A DNA stretch of 64,000 nt from Methylobacterium sp. Leaf99 (GCF_001422375.1 NZ_LMMU01000001.1:1982178-2046177); one strand, 5' to 3'. Positions 35,427 through 46,400 are shown, counted from the stretch's first letter. Notes: generated from the sequence alone by a model not told the origin. Numbers and translations are program-made.

Positions 35427-35905
35427 CGGACCGACACTGCACGAAACAAAGGCAATTGCCTGGACTGATCCCGCGGCGCAAATTCGATCTCAAGCACGTC
35501 GAGATGCGGATCAAGCCGAAGGAACAGGGTGTCGGGATCGCTTTCTCCAATCCGCACCATACCCTCGCTCAAAAGCTCGCCACGCTCCATCGCACGCAAC
35601 GCGAGGACACAACCGCGAAGCGCTGGGAACGGCGTGCCAGCGAATAAGTCGCGCAGCGCGTGCAGGAGATCCTTGTGAGCTTGAAGTTCGATTTTGAAGC
35701 GCTTGCGTAGAACTACGGCGAGGCGCAGTAGCAAGACATTTTGCCAGCTGTAGAGAGCTGGTCGACCTGGCCCGCCGCTGTTGACGTCGGGTGGGATCAG
35801 GTCGCGTCGGTGTGACCACTCCCGCAACTGGTTCGCGGTTAGCCCCGTCAACGTCTGGACTTGGCCGGCCGGAATCAAGTTCTTAACCAATCCTAAGGCG
35901 GTCAT
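35423..35905 (-). CDS. MerR-like helix-turn-helix protein, first gene of island operon
   Basis: The protein has 160 residues from ATG 35905, with GAGTGG just upstream; a GTG at 35914 would add three residues. Residues about 12-75 form a MerR-type winged helix (AGQVQTLTGLTANQLREWSH, RPALYSWQNVLLLRLAVVLR). The rest is a helical, then beta-rich C-terminal region (DPDTLFLRLDPHLDVLEIEF) with no metal-binding Cys. It probably represses its own operon or guides the methylase. Its stop overlaps the methylase start by ATGA, so all three island genes are translated together. Confidence 0.78.
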   Translation of the reverse strand: MTALGLVKNLIPAGQVQTLTGLTANQLREWSHRRDLIPPDVNSGGPGRPALYSWQNVLLLRLAVVLRKRFKIELQAHKDLLHALRDLFAGTPFPALRGCVLALRAMERGELLSEGMVRIGESDPDTLFLRLDPHLDVLEIEFAPRDQSRQLPLFRAVSVR

Positions 35906-35923
35906 AATGACCACTCAGTTTCA

Positions 35924-35948
35924 CAAAGCGGGTGTCCTAACCACTTTG
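35924..35948 (-). promoter_or_regulatory. Imperfect inverted repeat upstream of the island operon
   Basis: CAAAGCGG (35924-35931) and CCACTTTG (35941-35948) are inverted with one mismatch and a 9-base gap, about 20 bases upstream of the HTH gene start. A second short palindrome, GTCATAATGAC (35901-35911), covers the start codon. Both could be bound by the HTH protein. Confidence 0.45.
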
Positions 35949-35962
35949 TAGTTTCTAAGCGG

Positions 35963-36004
35963 GTAGGGCGACCGTTTCAAGCTCCACCATCGTCGGCGCC
36001 CTAC
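35963..36004. repeat. 8-bp inverted repeat at right edge of island
   Basis: GTAGGGCG (35963-35970) and CGCCCTAC (35997-36004) are perfect inverted arms with a 26-base spacer, located where base composition returns to high GC. The role is unknown; it could be an end of the inserted segment or a regulatory fold. Confidence 0.35.
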
Positions 36005-36108
36005 AAGAAAATGTATGGCTGCTCCGGAATGGGGCCCGGTTGGCGGCAGGGCGCTGGCGACTAGACAGGTGATCGCCGCGCGCCATCCCACTCCATTAGA
36101 ACCCCTCG

Positions 36109-36126
36109 CATAAAGACATCTTTATG
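36109..36126 (+). promoter_or_regulatory. Palindrome upstream of ahcY, SahR-like operator
   Basis: CATAAAGA, spacer CA, TCTTTATG form 8-bp perfect arms, 70 bases before the ahcY start. The AT-rich palindrome with TAAAGA half-sites resembles what I recall of SahR (ArsR-type, S-adenosylhomocysteine-responsive) operators in methionine-cycle genes. The assignment is from memory of the regulon; no sahR gene is in the window. Confidence 0.55.
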
Positions 36127-36195
36127 TCTTGATTGCCTCGCATCCCGTCGCCTGCTATAGCCCCGGCCAACACGCAGCGGAGAGACGGAACCCCC

Positions 36196-37596
<1,401 letters not shown>

Positions 37597-37660
37597 GCCC
37601 GGCGCCCCTCCGGGGGCGTCCCTCCGGGGGCGCCCCGGCTCCTCACCGACTCGTGAAAAG

Positions 37661-37686
37661 GCCCGGCTTCCCGCCGGGCTTTTTTT
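37661..37686 (+). terminator. Rho-independent terminator of ahcY
   Basis: GCCCGGC (37661-37667), loop TTCCC, GCCGGGC (37673-37679), then seven T (37680-37686), preceded by AAAA. A textbook intrinsic terminator 65 bases after the ahcY stop. The remaining sequence up to 37917 contains no gene that I can support and leads into the promoter of the kinase gene. Confidence 0.92.
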
Positions 37687-37917
37687 ATGAACGGGCCGGC
37701 CCGCCAGCTTGACCGCACTGTGACTTTTCTGCGGCCCCGGCGGCCCGCGTGCCGGAAACCGGAGAAGTCCGCCTCAACCCTCTTCCGGGACGAATCCGCC
37801 TCGCGCTACTGTGGGTCGATTCCTCAGGTGGAGTGATCCGCCGACGGCCCCGCGGGGCCGGAGGCGGGATCGGCGCGTTCGGCGCCGCGTCGGGGATTCG
37901 TGGGGGCGGACCGGATC

Positions 37918-40413
37918 ATGAGGGTCGATCGAACGGCGCGCGCCGTGGTGTGCGCCGGCGCTGTCGTCGTCGCTGCGGCCGGTGGACCGGCGCGGGCCGC
38001 CGCGCCCGGAACGGACCCGTCCGCCTGGACCATCGGCCTCGGGCCGCACACCCACAACGCCGTCGGCCTCGCGATTCTCATCGGGCTGACGGTGTTCTCC
38101 ACCATCCTGGCCCTGCTGCACATGCGCGAGCGCGCCCGCTGGAGCCACCGCGACGCGGAGCTCACCCGCGAGCTCACCCGCCTGCGCGGCGCCCACGACC
38201 GCGCCGAGATGCTGCTGCATTCCGAGCGCCAGGTCATCGTCACCTGGACCGGCCGCGGCTCCGGACTCATCGAGGGCGACACCGGCCTCGCCCTCGACGG
38301 ACGCCGGCTCTCGGCCGACGATCCCGACCACCTCCTCCAGTTCGACGCCTGGCTCCAGCCCTCCGACGCCCGCGATCTCACCGCCGCCGTGGACGGCCTG
38401 CGCGCCCGCGGCACGGGCTTCCGCCTCAGCCTGCGCACCCAGGACGGCCGCTTCGTCGAGGTCCAGGGCCAGGCGCTCGCCGGCCGCGCCCTCCTGCGCC
38501 TGCGCGAGACCACGGAAGAACGCCGTGAACTCATGGACTTGCGCCTCACCCTCGACGAGGCGCGGCGCGGCCTCGCGGCGCTGGGCGGACTCCTCGACGC
38601 GATCCCCCAGCCCCTGTGGCGGCGCAACCGCGACGGGGCGCTCGCCTGGGTCAACACCGCCTACGTGGCCGCCGTGGAAGCCGACAGCCGCGAGGCGGCG
38701 CTCGGCCTCGAGCTCCTCGACCGCCAGGCCCGCGACCTCATCGCCCGGGACGACGGCACCCGGACGCCCACCGGCGGCCGGCCCGCCCTGCGCCTCTCCG
38801 CCGTGGTGGCCGGCGGCCTGCGCATCCTCGACGTGACGGAGAGCGCCGTGGAGGCCGGCCGCGTCGGCATCGCCGTCGACGTCTCGGAGCTGGAGAGCGT
38901 GCGCGCCGACCTCCAGCGCCAGATGGACGCCAACGTCCGCACCCTCGACCAGCTGCCCACGGCGGTGGCGATGTTCGACGCCCGCCAGCGCCTCATCTTC
39001 CACAACGCCGCCTACCGCCAGCTCTGGGGCCTCGACCAGGCCTTCCTCGAGGGCCGGCCCCTCGACGGCGAGATCCTCGATCGCCTCCGCGCCTCGCGAA
39101 AACTGCCCGAGCAGGCCGATTTCAAGTCGTGGAAGGCCGACGTGCTCGCCGCCTACCGCGCCGTCGAGGCCAGCGAGGCGTGGTGGTACCTGCCCGACGG
39201 GCGGTCCCTGCGCGTCGTCGCCGACCCCAATCCGCAGGGCGGCCTGACCTACCTGTTCGACGACGTCTCGGAGAACATGAAGCTCGAATCGCGCTACAAC
39301 GCGCTGATGCGGGTGCAGGCCGAGACCCTCGACACCCTCAAGGAGCCCGTGGCGGTGTTCGGCGCCGACGGTCGCCTCACCTTCGCCAACCGCGCCTTCG
39401 CCACCCTGTGGCGCCTCGACGCCGCCACCCTGTCCGAGCGCCCCCGCGTCGACGCGGTGATCGCGGCCTGCCGCGCCCTCGCGCCCGACGAGGAGCCGTG
39501 GCTCGACATCCGCGGCGCCATCACGGGTCTGGAGAGCAGGGCCGGCCTGACCTGCCGCCTCGAGGTGATCGACGGCACCGTCCTCGACTGCGCCGCCCAG
39601 CCCCTGCCGGAGGGCGCCACCCTCCTCACCCTCATCGACGTCACCGCGAGCGTGAACGTCGAGCGCGCGCTCACCGACAAAAACGACGCCCTGGAGCGGA
39701 CCTCGCAGCTGCGCGACACCTTCGTGAACCACGTCTCCTACGAGCTGCGCTCGCCGCTCACCAACATCATCGGCTTCACCCAGCTCCTCGGCGACGAGAC
39801 CGTCGGCGCCCTCAACGAGCGCCAACGCGAATATTCCGGCCACATCATGCGCTCGTCGGGCGCGCTCCTGGTGATGATCAACGACATCCTCGACCTCGCC
39901 TCCATCGATGCCGGCTCCCTCGAGCTGTCGCGCGAGGTCGTGGATGTCCGCGCCACCGTCGAGGCGGCCGTGCGCGGCCTGGAGGATCGCTTCGCCGAGG
40001 CGGCCATCGGCCTAGACCTCGACGTGCCCGACGATGTCGGCAGCTTCGTCGCCGACGGCAAGCGGGTGCGCCAGATCCTGTTCAACCTGCTCTCCAACGC
40101 CGTGGGCTTCTCCGCACCGGGCCAGCAGGTCCGCGTCGAGGTCCGGCGCAGCGCCACGGACCTTACCCTCGCGGTCATCGACTACGGCCAGGGCATGCCC
40201 GAGGAGGTCGCCGCCCGGGTGTTCGACCGGTTCGAGAGCAACACCCTGGGGACCCGCCATCGCGGCGTCGGCCTCGGCCTGTCCATCGTGCGCTCCTTCG
40301 TCGAACTGCACGGCGGCCGGGTCGCCCTCGAATCCGCCCCGGGGGTCGGCACCCGCGTCACCTGCACCTTCCCCATCGCCGCCGGCACGGCCCGCCGGGC
40401 CGCCGCCGAGTAG
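37918..40413 (+). CDS. DivL-like PAS sensor kinase with Tyr at the phospho-acceptor site
   Basis: The protein has 831 residues from ATG 37918; an in-frame GTG at 37900 is possible. A signal/TM anchor (residues 1-60, including VGLAILIGLTVFSTILALLH) is followed by a coiled coil, several PAS-like domains (about 120-570, for example NVRTLDQLPTAVAMFDARQR) and a kinase core. The H-box reads HVSYELRSPLTNI: Tyr608 replaces the usual His, as in Caulobacter DivL. The ATPase domain keeps NLLSNAVGFSAPGQQV, DYGQGMPEE and GVGLGLSIV. DivL works as a signal-integrating pseudokinase that controls CckA in cell-cycle and polarity regulation. Neighbourhood with ahcY and tsaE is conserved in related bacteria to my knowledge. 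Confidence 0.85.
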   Translation: MRVDRTARAVVCAGAVVVAAAGGPARAAAPGTDPSAWTIGLGPHTHNAVGLAILIGLTVFSTILALLHMRERARWSHRDAELTRELTRLRGAHDRAEMLLHSERQVIVTWTGRGSGLIEGDTGLALDGRRLSADDPDHLLQFDAWLQPSDARDLTAAVDGLRARGTGFRLSLRTQDGRFVEVQGQALAGRALLRLRETTEERRELMDLRLTLDEARRGLAALGGLLDAIPQPLWRRNRDGALAWVNTAYVAAVEADSREAALGLELLDRQARDLIARDDGTRTPTGGRPALRLSAVVAGGLRILDVTESAVEAGRVGIAVDVSELESVRADLQRQMDANVRTLDQLPTAVAMFDARQRLIFHNAAYRQLWGLDQAFLEGRPLDGEILDRLRASRKLPEQADFKSWKADVLAAYRAVEASEAWWYLPDGRSLRVVADPNPQGGLTYLFDDVSENMKLESRYNALMRVQAETLDTLKEPVAVFGADGRLTFANRAFATLWRLDAATLSERPRVDAVIAACRALAPDEEPWLDIRGAITGLESRAGLTCRLEVIDGTVLDCAAQPLPEGATLLTLIDVTASVNVERALTDKNDALERTSQLRDTFVNHVSYELRSPLTNIIGFTQLLGDETVGALNERQREYSGHIMRSSGALLVMINDILDLASIDAGSLELSREVVDVRATVEAAVRGLEDRFAEAAIGLDLDVPDDVGSFVADGKRVRQILFNLLSNAVGFSAPGQQVRVEVRRSATDLTLAVIDYGQGMPEEVAARVFDRFESNTLGTRHRGVGLGLSIVRSFVELHGGRVALESAPGVGTRVTCTFPIAAGTARRAAAE

Positions 40414-40532
40414 GAAGCGTCGCCGATTCGGGAGCCTTCGGCCGTTCCGGGGTTTTGGTTAAGGATGCGCGTCTATGATGACGGGTATCGTGCGGCCCCG
40501 CGACGGCTCGCGGCCACGGTAGGAGTTGGGCG

Positions 40533-42119
40533 TTGAACGAGGACGGTGCGGATTCGCCCCAGCGTGACGTGCGGGCGGCCTGGGAGATCATGCTCCCCGA
40601 CGAGGGCGCCACCGAGGATCTCGGCCGCTTCCTGGCCGAGCTCCTTCAGCCGGGCGATCTCGTCGCCCTGTCGGGCGGCCTCGGCGGCGGCAAGACGACC
40701 CTCGCCCGCGCGCTGATCCGCGAACTAACCGCCACGCCCGACCTCGACGTGCCGAGCCCGACCTTCACCCTGATCCAGCCCTACGAGGCGCCGGGCGGAC
40801 GCCAGATCGTCCATGCCGACCTCTACCGCCTGCGCAGCCCCGACGAACTCGTCGAGCTCGGCTTCGACGAGATGACGGAGGCGGCCATCACCCTGGTGGA
40901 ATGGCCCGAGCGCCTCGGCGACCGCGCTGGGCCCATCCTCACCGTCGATCTCTCCCTGCGGGCGGAGTTCGGCGACGGCGCGCGCTTTGCCCGCATCGAC
41001 GGGTCCGGCGGCATGGACGCCCGGCTGAAGCGGGCCAGGGCCCTGCGCATCCTCCTCGTGCGCAGCGGCTGGGACGAGGCCGCGCGCATTCCGATGCAGG
41101 GCGATGCCTCTTCGCGCGCCTACGAGCGTTTGATAAAGCCGGACGGCGCCCGCGCCGTGCTGATGGTGTCGCCGCCCCGCAGCGACGGCCCGCCGGTGCG
41201 CAACGGCAAGCCCTACAGCGCCATCGTCAAGCTCGCCGAGAGCGTCCACGCCTTCGTCGGCGTCGATCGCGGCCTGCGGGCGCTGGGCTTCTCGGCCCCG
41301 CGCATCTACGGCGAGGACCTCAACGAGGGCCTCCTCATCATCGAGGACCTCGGCTCGGAGCCGGTGGTGGATGCCAGCGGCCCGCGTCCCGAGCGCTACG
41401 CCGAGGCCGTGCGCCTGCTCGCCAAGCTCCACGCCACGGAACTGCCCGGCGTGCTGCCCGTGGCCGACGGGATCGACCACGTCCTGCCGCCCTACGACCT
41501 CGAAGCCCTGGTGTTCGAGACCGAGCTGCTGCCCGACTGGTACTGCCCGGCGATCCGGGGGGCGGATCTGCCAAGCCCGGCCCGCTCGGAGTTCGTCGCC
41601 CTCTGGGCGGAGGTTCTAGGGGGGCTCATTCCCGAGCGCCCGACCTGGACCCTGCGGGACTATCACTCGCCGAACCTGATCTGGCTGCCCCAGCGCGAAG
41701 GCCTGGAGCGCATCGGCCTCATCGACTTCCAGGATGCCGTGCTCGGGCACCCGGCCTACGACCTCGCCTCCCTGCTGCAGGACGCGCGGGTCGATGCGAC
41801 CGCCGAGTTCGAGCTGCGCCTGCTCGGGCTCTACGTCCGCGAGCGCCGCAACCGCGAGCCCGATTTCGACATGCAGGGCTTCGCCCGCGCCTACGCGGTG
41901 CTGGCGGCGCAGCGCGCCACCAAGATCCTCGGCATCTTCGCCCGCCTCGACCGGCGCGACGGCAAGCCCGGCTACCTCGCCCACCTGCCGCGCATCGAGG
42001 GCTACCTCACCCGCAACCTCGCCCACCCGGCCCTGACCCGCCTGCGCCTGTGGCACGCCGAGCACCTGCCCGACCTCGTGCCGAAGGCCGCACCGGACGC
42101 CGCGCCCGAGGACGCCTGA
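40533..42119 (+). CDS. Fused TsaE (tRNA t6A ATPase) and AmgK-like sugar kinase
   Basis: The protein has 528 residues starting at TTG 40533 with AGGAG 7 bases upstream. Residues 20-165 are TsaE: Walker A SGGLGGGKTTL with Lys54, SPTFTLIQPY and HADLYRL, needed for the tRNA N6-threonylcarbamoyladenosine complex with TsaB and TsaD. Residues about 175-520 are an aminoglycoside-phosphotransferase-fold kinase: IIEDLGSEPV, catalytic loop LRDYHSPNLIWL (Asp376, Asn381) and metal loop IDFQDAVLGHPAYDLASL. This domain matches AmgK, the MurNAc/GlcNAc anomeric kinase. The MurU-like gene 0.5 kb downstream supports that reading. Confidence 0.88.
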   Translation: MNEDGADSPQRDVRAAWEIMLPDEGATEDLGRFLAELLQPGDLVALSGGLGGGKTTLARALIRELTATPDLDVPSPTFTLIQPYEAPGGRQIVHADLYRLRSPDELVELGFDEMTEAAITLVEWPERLGDRAGPILTVDLSLRAEFGDGARFARIDGSGGMDARLKRARALRILLVRSGWDEAARIPMQGDASSRAYERLIKPDGARAVLMVSPPRSDGPPVRNGKPYSAIVKLAESVHAFVGVDRGLRALGFSAPRIYGEDLNEGLLIIEDLGSEPVVDASGPRPERYAEAVRLLAKLHATELPGVLPVADGIDHVLPPYDLEALVFETELLPDWYCPAIRGADLPSPARSEFVALWAEVLGGLIPERPTWTLRDYHSPNLIWLPQREGLERIGLIDFQDAVLGHPAYDLASLLQDARVDATAEFELRLLGLYVRERRNREPDFDMQGFARAYAVLAAQRATKILGIFARLDRRDGKPGYLAHLPRIEGYLTRNLAHPALTRLRLWHAEHLPDLVPKAAPDAAPEDA

Positions 42120-42120
42120 G

Positions 42121-42546
42121 ATGGACCCGCGCCTGACCCTCGTGACCCTCGGCGTCGCCGACCTCGCCCGGGCGTCGCGCTTCTACGAGGCCCTCGGCTG
42201 GACCCGCTCGGCCTACGCCTCCGAGGGCGTGGCCTTCTTTCAGCTCGGCGGACTCGTCCTGTCGCTCTATCCCCATACGGCCCTGGCCGAGGATGCCGGC
42301 GTCGCGGTCGAAGGCAGCGGCTTTCGCGGCTTCGCCCTGGCCCACAACACCGCGAGCCGGGCGGAGACCGATGCGGTGCTGGCGGAGGCCGTGCGCGCCG
42401 GCGCCACCCTGGTGAAACCCGCCCGGGACGCGTTCTGGGGCGGCTATTCGGGCTACTTCGCCGATCCCGACGGGACCCTGTGGGAGGTGGCCTGGAACCC
42501 GGACTTGATCCCGCGGGCCGACGGCACCGTGCGACTGCCTGCTTGA
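42121..42546 (+). CDS. VOC-family (glyoxalase/bleomycin-resistance-like) protein
   Basis: The protein has 141 residues; its ATG begins 1 base after the upstream stop. It has the two-repeat VOC fold: RLTLVTLGVADLARASRFYE then WGGYSGYFADPDGTLWEVAW, with Glu and the GYFADPDG signature near the C-terminus. The metal-ligand set is incomplete by eye (no N-terminal His), so it may be a non-enzymatic binding protein. It sits inside the tsaE-amgK / murU operon without an evident link to cell-wall recycling. Confidence 0.8.
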   Translation: MDPRLTLVTLGVADLARASRFYEALGWTRSAYASEGVAFFQLGGLVLSLYPHTALAEDAGVAVEGSGFRGFALAHNTASRAETDAVLAEAVRAGATLVKPARDAFWGGYSGYFADPDGTLWEVAWNPDLIPRADGTVRLPA

Positions 42547-42598
42547 ATTCGACCGGGCCGGCTCGCCCGCGTTCATCCCACCTGCGCCCGGAAGCGCG

Positions 42599-43354
42599 AT
42601 GCGAGACCCCGCCGGAATGTCCGACACGCCCCCCATCACCCGCGCCTTCGTCCTCGCCGCCGGCCTCGGCAAGCGCATGCGCCCCATCACCGCGACGGTG
42701 CCGAAACCCCTCGTCGAGGTGGCCGGCCGCGCCCTCCTCGACCACGCCCTCGACCGGGCTGCGGAGGGCGGGATCACGGAGGCCGTGGTCAACGTCCACT
42801 ACCTCGCCGACCTCATCGAGGGGCATGTCGGCAAGCGCCGGACCGCCCCCGAGATCGTGATCTCCGACGAGCGCGACCGACTGCTGGAGACCGGCGGCGG
42901 CGTGAAGAAGGCCCTGCCGCTCCTCGGCGACGATCCGTTCGTGGTCTTCAACGCGGATTCGTTCTGGCTCGAGGGGCCGGACTCGAACCTCGGCCGCCTC
43001 GTCGCCGCTTGGTCGCCCGGGACCATGGACATCCTGCTCCTCGTCGCCCCCACCGCCACCAGCCTCGGCTACGAGGGCGCGGGCGATTTCGTGATGGCGT
43101 CCGACGGGCGCCTGGAGCGGCGCGGCGAGCGCGAGGTCGCGCCGTTCATCTATGCGGGCGTCGCCATCCTGAAGCCCGGGCTGTTCGCGGACACGCCCGA
43201 GGGTGCGTTCTCCCTCAACCTCCTGTTCGACCGCGCCATCGCCGCCGGCCGCCTCCACGGCCTGCGCCTCGACGGGCAGTGGCTCCACGTCGGCACGCCG
43301 GAAGCCATCGTCGCGGCCGAGGCCCGCGTGAAGGCCAGCGCGCAGGTGCTGTAG
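42599..43354 (+). CDS. MurU-like nucleotidyltransferase (MurNAc-1-phosphate uridylyltransferase)
   Basis: The protein has 251 residues from ATG 42599 (GGAAG upstream), or 245 from ATG 42617, which starts nearer the domain. The signature LAAGLGKRMRPITATVPKPL binds nucleotide; FNADSFW carries the catalytic metal Asp, and GVAILKPGLF follows. It belongs to the family that includes MurU and HddC. With the AmgK-like domain upstream, it most likely converts MurNAc-alpha-1-phosphate to UDP-MurNAc, bypassing de novo synthesis and fosfomycin-sensitive MurA. A GDP-sugar pyrophosphorylase role is the alternative. Confidence 0.82.
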   Translation: MRDPAGMSDTPPITRAFVLAAGLGKRMRPITATVPKPLVEVAGRALLDHALDRAAEGGITEAVVNVHYLADLIEGHVGKRRTAPEIVISDERDRLLETGGGVKKALPLLGDDPFVVFNADSFWLEGPDSNLGRLVAAWSPGTMDILLLVAPTATSLGYEGAGDFVMASDGRLERRGEREVAPFIYAGVAILKPGLFADTPEGAFSLNLLFDRAIAAGRLHGLRLDGQWLHVGTPEAIVAAEARVKASAQVL

Positions 43355-43472
43355 GCGGCTTCACGGCGCCGCATTGCAAGCTCCCGCCCTGGGCTTATGC
43401 TGACCGATGGTCCGATGGAGCATCGCGTTTCCGCGATGACAGGCGCCTCAATTCGTCCCACGAACGCCAACG

Positions 43473-46400
43473 GTGGCTGAGCTGACGCACACGAGCGACG
43501 ACGAGCCCGCCAGCCCCTCCCGCGTCTTCACCATCCCCCCCGGCGCACCGTTCCTGCCGACCCTCGCCGACGCCCTGCTCTCCGGCCGGCTCGTGGGCGA
43601 CCTCGGGGACGATCCCTTCGCCCTCGCCGCCGTCACCCTCTACCTGCCGACGCGCCGGGCCGCGAAGGCGTTCTCGGCGCTGCTGGCCCAGCGCCTGGGC
43701 CGGGCCGCCCTCCTGCCCCGGATGGTGCCCCTCGGCGAGGCCGACGAGGCCGAACTCGATCTCGCCACGACCCCGCTTCTCGAGAACGGGCCGGACGTGC
43801 TCGCCCCCGCCATGCCGCCCCTGGAACGCCGGCTGATCCTCGCCCGCCTCGTCCAGCAATGGGCCGAGGCCGTGGACCGCACCCTCCTGCCCATGGACGA
43901 CGACGTGCCCTTCCTGGTGCCGTCCTCGCCCGCCGACGCCGTGGCGCTGGCCGCCGACCTCGAACGCCTCATGGACGCCCTCACCGTCGAGGGGCTGCCC
44001 TGGGCGGAGATCGGCGGCGCCGTCGAGGTGGAGTACTCGCGCTACTTCGGCCTGACCCTGGATTTCGTGAAGATCGCCGCCGAGCACTGGCCCGGAATCC
44101 TCGCCGAGCGGCACATGAGCGACCCCGTCGCGCGCTCGCGCCGATTGCTGGTGGCGGAGGCCGACCGCCTGCGCCGCGAGCGCCCGGCCGATCCGGTGAT
44201 CGTGGCCGGCTCCACGGGCTCCGTCCCGGCGACCACCCGCCTCATCACGGCGGTGCGGGGGCTTCCCCGGGGCGCCGTGGTGCTGCCGGGCCTCGACACG
44301 CGCCTCGACACGGCCGGCTGGGATGCCATCGAGACCGGCGAGGGCAGCGCCAAGACGATCGCCCACGGCCACCCGCAGGCGATTCTGCACCGGCTTCTCG
44401 GGCCGACCGGCCTCGGTCTCGCGCGCGGGGCGATCGCCGGTCTCGGAGACCCGGATGCGGCGGCCCAAGCCCGCGCGGACCTGCTCTCGCAGGCCCTGCG
44501 GCCCGCCGAGACCACGGAGGCCTGGGCGGACCTCGACCCGGAGGCCCGCCTGTTGCTCGGCGGGGCCGGCATGGCGGGGATCGCCGTGGTCGAGGTCTCC
44601 GACGAGCGCGAGGAGGCCCTGAGCATCGCCATCGCCCTGCGCGAAACCCTGGAGACGCCCGGCGCCACCGCCGCCCTCGTCACCCCCGACCGGAACCTCG
44701 CCGTCCGGGTCGCGGCCGAGCTCGCCCGCTGGGGCATCGTCGCCGAGGATTCCGCCGGCGAGGCCCTGTCGTGCAGCCGGGCCGGACGCCTCGCGCGGCT
44801 CACCGCCGAATGCGCCGCCGACCTTCAGCCGGCCCGGATCATCACCCTCCTGGCCCATCCGTTCGTGCGCCTCGGCCTGCCGCGGAGCGAGGTGGTCCGG
44901 GCCGCCGCCGCCCTGGAGATCGGTGCCCTGCGCGGTCCCGCCCCCGGGCCGGGCTTTGTCGGCCTGCACCGGGCGGTGGTCGATCAGCGCGGCGCCACCG
45001 GACGCCGGCCCCGGGCCAAGCGCCGCCTCGTCGACCACGACTGGGATCTCGCCGCCGACATCCTCGCCCGCCTGGAGGCGGCCTTCGCCGGCTTCCTTCG
45101 GACCGACCACGACGGCCTCGGCAACCTCGTCGCCTACGCCGCGTGCCACCGCGCCACCGTCGAGGCGCTGCTGGCCCCGCCGGCCGAGGGAGAATCCGAG
45201 CCCGTCGACGACGCCTCCCTCGATGTCCTCGACAGCCTGTTCGATGACATCGCCGCAATCCCCGACGAGATGAAGCCCGGCGCGCCCTTCCGGATTCCCG
45301 GACAGTTCTCCGACTACCCGGCCTTCTTCACGGCCCTCACCACCGAACGGCCCGTGGCCTGCGGCGGCGGGCGCCCGCATCCGCGCCTGCGCATCCTCGG
45401 CCTCCTGGAGGCCCGGCTCATGAGCGTCGACCGCATCGTCCTCGGCGGCCTCGACGAGGGCGTGTGGCCGATGAAGACGGTCACCGACGCCTTCCTCAAC
45501 CGGCCCATGCGCGAGCGCGTCGGCCTCAACCCGCCCGAGCGCCGCATCGGCCAGAGCGCCCACGACTTCGTCCAGGCCCTGGGCCATCGCGACGCCGTCA
45601 TCACCCGGGCGGCCAAGCGCGAGGGCGCGCCGACGGTGCCGTCGCGCTTCCTCCAGCGCCTGCGCGCGTTCGCCGGGGAGACGTGCTGGGAGCGGGCCGT
45701 GGCGGGCGGCCGGCGGTTCACGGCCTATGCCGCCCACCTCGACCGGGGCGCCGGCCCGGTGCCGCGCCTCTCCCAGCCCAAGCCCCGCCCGGACCCGGCC
45801 CTGTTCCCCCGCACCCTGAGCGTCACCGAGATCGAGACCCTGGTGCGCGACCCCTACGTGATCTTCGCCCGCCACGTGCTCGGCCTCGATCCCCTGGAGC
45901 CCGTGGCGGCGCAGCCCGGCGCGAGCGAGCGCGGCACCCTGATCCACGAGATTTTGGGAAAGTTCGCGCAGGCCTTTCCGGAGACGCTGCCCGAGCCGGG
46001 TGTCGCGCACGATCGACTCGCGGCCATCGCCACCAAGGAGTTTGCTGCGATCTCCGGGACGTATCCTGCGCTCTACGCCGAGTGGTGGCCGCGCTATGAA
46101 CGCCTCGCCTCCAGGTTTCTCGACTGGGAAACCGCGCGCCGGGACGGTCTCACCCGGGTCCACGGCGAAGTCTCGGGCAAGTGGCTGATCCCGCTGGGCA
46201 ACGAGACCTTCACCCTGCGCGCCCGCGCCGACCGGATCGAGCTCGGCCGCGACGGGACCGCCTGCATCGTCGACTACAAGACCGGCCAGCCGCCGAGCAA
46301 CAAGGAGGTCTTCGCCGGCTTCTCGCCGCAGCTCACCCTGGAGGCGGCCATGCTCCTGCACGGCGCCTTCGATGGACTGCCCCGGACGCCCGTGACGCCG

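Noticed and set aside
36131..36195. Possible SAH or SAM riboswitch in the ahcY leader
   Set aside because: The stretch between the palindrome and the start codon is only about 70 bases and shows no conserved SAH-riboswitch core; a protein operator explains the palindrome better.
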